NCBI GenBank assembly: GCA_028355015.1
Contig: JAOMRN010000001.1
Span: 124,001 to 188,000 of the forward strand
Origin: MGIIb-O2 sp002494975
GTDB taxonomy: Archaea > Thermoplasmatota > Poseidoniia > Poseidoniales > Thalassarchaeaceae
Length of the DNA: 64,000 bases
Direction: 5' to 3'
Below are positions 61,812 to 64,000 of this stretch, piece by piece. Position numbers and translations under genes: made by a program. The notes under the pieces are model-generated. The model was not told where the DNA came from and searched no databases. It was given only the letters and a program-made list of their open reading frames with translations. Every line of letters starts with the position of its first letter. The first letter of the stretch is position 1.

Positions 61812-62867
61812 ATGCCTTCGCTCGGAATCGCGAGATTGAAGCCTGAAGTCGATGTCGAAGAGTCCGTGCGTATCATCTATGACTGGAGATTGGCCCGTGT
61901 TATAGACGATAATGAAGTGATTATTGATGAATTATATTGGAACAGAGTCTCAACCAAGTCTCTAGTAAATCGTCTTTCAGATTTACAATCAGGTAGAATG
62001 ACTTCTGAAGCACGTTCCTTGAAAGAAAGGTTCCCTGACGCTATTCCTGATTCTTTAGGGGTATTGTCATGTTCTGATTGGCCTGAATTATCCGAAGACG
62101 AAGTTCAGAAGTTCACTGAGGCGTCAACTCGTTTAGCTAAGCGTGGTGTTGCAGATTCTTCAGGAGACATCGATAGACGTCTAGATATGATGGTAGGTGC
62201 AAATAATGAACTCAGATCATCTTGGACCACTCTTGAAGCCAGATGCATTGAGTGGATTGGTCTTTTTTTATCTGAACTTGATCTTGATAAAATGAGAAGA
62301 GAAATACCAGAGATAGTTTCCTCATCTTCATCAATTAATGAGGTTGCTGAACGATTTGAAGTTCCCGAAACTCTTCACCAACCCTCAGAAGACGAGTGGA
62401 GAGTTGTAAAATCTCAAGCACAATCAGTAGTTGATATTGCAGATAGGTTATCAAATCATGAAAATGCAATTAGAGTTCTAGCGAATGATTACTTGCCTAG
62501 TTTATCAGCATTAATTGGTCCTATTGGCGCTGCGAAATTAGTAGTTTTAGCAGGTGGAAGAGAACGATTAGCCCGTATGCCGTCAGGCAGTCTACAGGTA
62601 TTAGGGGCGAATGCTGCTATGTCTGCACATCGACGAGGCGCACCTCCACCTAAGCATGGGGCAATTCTGTTTTCGATGCCAGCAGTCAGTCGTAGCCCTC
62701 GCTGGGTTCGAGGTAAAGTAGCAAGATATTTGGCAGGTAAAGCAAGTATAGCTGTAAGAATAGATCATTTTAATGGTGAACCGTGGACTAAGGAAGAAGT
62801 TTCGAAAATACATAAAGAAGCAGAGTCGATAAAAGATAGATTCCCAAAACCTCCTAAAAGGAAGTGA
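61812..62867 (+). CDS. nop5: Nop5 (Nop56/58 family) box C/D RNP protein
   Basis: 351 aa. The N-terminal domain binds fibrillarin; the middle NOSIC coiled coil and the C-terminal Nop domain follow, with GAAKLVVLAGGRERLARMPS then LQVLGANAAM and a final PPKHGAILFSMPAVSRSPRW then VRGKVARYLAGKASIAVRID. It scaffolds box C/D guide RNPs that 2'-O-methylate rRNA and tRNA. ATG 61812 is used. The fibrillarin gene follows 4 bp downstream. Confidence 0.94.
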   Translation: MPSLGIARLKPEVDVEESVRIIYDWRLARVIDDNEVIIDELYWNRVSTKSLVNRLSDLQSGRMTSEARSLKERFPDAIPDSLGVLSCSDWPELSEDEVQKFTEASTRLAKRGVADSSGDIDRRLDMMVGANNELRSSWTTLEARCIEWIGLFLSELDLDKMRREIPEIVSSSSSINEVAERFEVPETLHQPSEDEWRVVKSQAQSVVDIADRLSNHENAIRVLANDYLPSLSALIGPIGAAKLVVLAGGRERLARMPSGSLQVLGANAAMSAHRRGAPPPKHGAILFSMPAVSRSPRWVRGKVARYLAGKASIAVRIDHFNGEPWTKEEVSKIHKEAESIKDRFPKPPKRK

Positions 62868-62871
62868 ATTT

Positions 62872-63585
62872 ATGGCTCGAAGAAAACCTCAGAAATTAGC
62901 ATGGGGGATACGTAAAGAGGGTCGTTCATTGTGGACCCGAAATGCCGTAAGGGGTGTTTCAGTTAGAGGCGAGAAAAGGAAAAAAGACAGTCGCATTGAA
63001 TGGCGTCACTGGGACCCTAATAAATCCAAAGTGGCTGCTAGCCTACTAAAAAGTAAGAAAGAGACTAGCCTGATGATTCCAGAAGTAGGTTCAACTTGTC
63101 TGTACTTGGGTGCGTCTTCAGGAACCACAGTTAGTCATATTCACGACCATGTCTGTGGCTCAGGAAATCATCATAATGGTCAAATTATAGCCGTAGAGAT
63201 AGCTCCAAGAATGATGAGAGATTTGAGTAAATTATCCGAAAATAGGCCCGGCTTGATTCCAGTTTTGGGAGATGCCAGAAATCCATTATCAATTGCTCCT
63301 TATCTTAGAGGAAAAGTAGATTGGATTCATCAAGATATTAGCATAGCAGATCAAACGAAATCATTTTTACATATTTCAGAGATATTTCTCAAAGTTGGAG
63401 GGATTGGACTATTATCACTCAAAGCTGCTAGTGAAAGATGGATTGAAGGCGGCGATGATTCCAGATTTGAACAGGCCAAGGAATTAATCGAAGCAGATAG
63501 GACAATTTCTTTACTGGAGAATATTGATATCTCTCATTTTGAATCTCAACATCGAGTTTTTGTTATTCGAAAAAATAGTAATTAA
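62872..63585 (+). CDS. flpA: Fibrillarin, rRNA/tRNA 2'-O-methyltransferase
   Basis: 237-aa SAM-dependent methyltransferase. CLYLGASSGTTVSHIHDHV is SAM motif I, VIAVEIAPRMMRDL motif II, VLGDARNP motif III, and DWIHQDISIADQ precedes the catalytic region. ATG 62872 has AAAAGGAAG upstream. With Nop5 and L7Ae it forms box C/D RNPs. The C-terminal residues overlap the end of the next gene on the opposite strand by 4 nt. Confidence 0.95.
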   Translation: MARRKPQKLAWGIRKEGRSLWTRNAVRGVSVRGEKRKKDSRIEWRHWDPNKSKVAASLLKSKKETSLMIPEVGSTCLYLGASSGTTVSHIHDHVCGSGNHHNGQIIAVEIAPRMMRDLSKLSENRPGLIPVLGDARNPLSIAPYLRGKVDWIHQDISIADQTKSFLHISEIFLKVGGIGLLSLKAASERWIEGGDDSRFEQAKELIEADRTISLLENIDISHFESQHRVFVIRKNSN

Positions 63586-63953
63586 TTATCCAGAAGTAGT
63601 CCCAAACCACCAATACTTCCAATAATTAGTAAAAATCCTAGGATGACTAAAATAGTGACACCAGTTACAATCCAACCTAATATCTGTGCTGCTTTTGCCA
63701 TACTTGCATCTGGATGTCCTGGTTGACTATTTGTGATTGTCAACGCTCCATTCGCTAAAATAATCGCAGGGATCGAGCAGCATATTCCACCACCTCCTGA
63801 TCCAACTAGTAACACTGCTCCTATCGATGAAAGAACGATTGCCAGAACGGCGTTTGTTTGGGTATATTGACCGACTGACGCCGCTTGAACTTGAACTGCG
63901 CTATTTGGATTCTTAGTTGGATTCGCCCAAGGTATTTCTTCACCATTATCCAT
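63582..63953 (-). CDS. Small membrane protein, DUF4190-like
   Basis: 123 aa from ATG 63953 (GTG 63959 is an alternative). A soluble, Gln/Thr-rich N terminus precedes two hydrophobic blocks, NAVLAIVLSSIGAVLLVGSG and ILGWIVTGVTILVILGFLLI. The layout and the CSIPAIILANGALTITN segment between helices resemble DUF4190-type proteins, whose function is unknown. It overlaps the fibrillarin stop by 4 nt and reaches near the window edge. Confidence 0.65.
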   Translation of the reverse strand: MDNGEEIPWANPTKNPNSAVQVQAASVGQYTQTNAVLAIVLSSIGAVLLVGSGGGGICCSIPAIILANGALTITNSQPGHPDASMAKAAQILGWIVTGVTILVILGFLLIIGSIGGLGLLLDN

Positions 63954-64000
63954 GTTCACCCTACATGTAATCTATTATTGAACTATTCTATATTTATTTC

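Overview
The window comes from an AT-rich archaeal chromosome, most likely a planktonic euryarchaeon of the Marine Group II / Poseidoniales type. The archaeal markers are a group II chaperonin (thermosome), Orc1/Cdc6, PCNA, transcription factor S, Nop5 plus fibrillarin, Bud32, archaeal CoA-synthesis enzymes and a SelB-like factor. The narrower assignment is an inference from the mix of bacterial-type genes (DnaK, class I FBP aldolase of the eukaryote/bacteria type, fatty-acid oxidation enzymes) and the gene order; no rRNA is present to confirm it.

Region by region: 1-8.4 kb holds the end of an SDR epimerase-type dehydrogenase, thermosome, a small chaperone-like protein, DnaK, PspC, leucyl aminopeptidase, a GNAT acetyltransferase and an agmatinase-family enzyme. 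8.4-18.6 kb holds a large anchored surface protein, tRNA-Gly(GCC), a cysteine-free Mrp/ApbC ATPase, a PAP2-propeller membrane protein, NadA, Bud32 and an XTP pyrophosphatase. 18.6-26.9 kb is an acyl-CoA degradation neighbourhood: three enoyl-CoA hydratases, 3-hydroxyacyl-CoA dehydrogenase, aldehyde dehydrogenase, a PaaA/BoxB-like diiron oxygenase and a geranylgeranyl-reductase-like flavoprotein. 27-30 kb has MoaE, MoaC, GlpX and aldolase. 30-38 kb has a tandem pair of small HTH-like paralogues, a large winged-helix protein, an unassigned structured RNA, a CoaD-dephosphoCoA kinase fusion and Orc1/Cdc6 beside a candidate origin. 38-50 kb is mixed metabolism plus a SelB-like pseudo-GTPase, a TBP-fold protein, tRNA-Gly(UCC) and an ABC exporter. 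59-64 kb is informational: PCNA, TFS, Nop5, fibrillarin.

The standout is an accessory island at about 50.4-58.95 kb, placed between two convergent chromosomal genes. Its rightward gene (55023-58946) encodes a single-subunit RNA polymerase of the T7/mitochondrial family with all catalytic motifs. Its leftward operon (54762 down to 50522) encodes a 12-TM-like transporter, three micro-proteins of 38-40 aa, a ubiquitin-like protein ending in Gly, a JAB/JAMM isopeptidase, a small helical protein, an E2-like protein and an E1-like adenylating enzyme. Between the two arms lie four direct repeats spaced 58-60 bp apart. Read on the minus strand they resemble SP6-type phage promoters and point into the ubiquitin-like operon. 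My working model is a self-contained conjugation system transcribed by its own phage-type polymerase, possibly an anti-viral or inter-element conflict system. The parts are seen in the sequence; the way they work together is inference.
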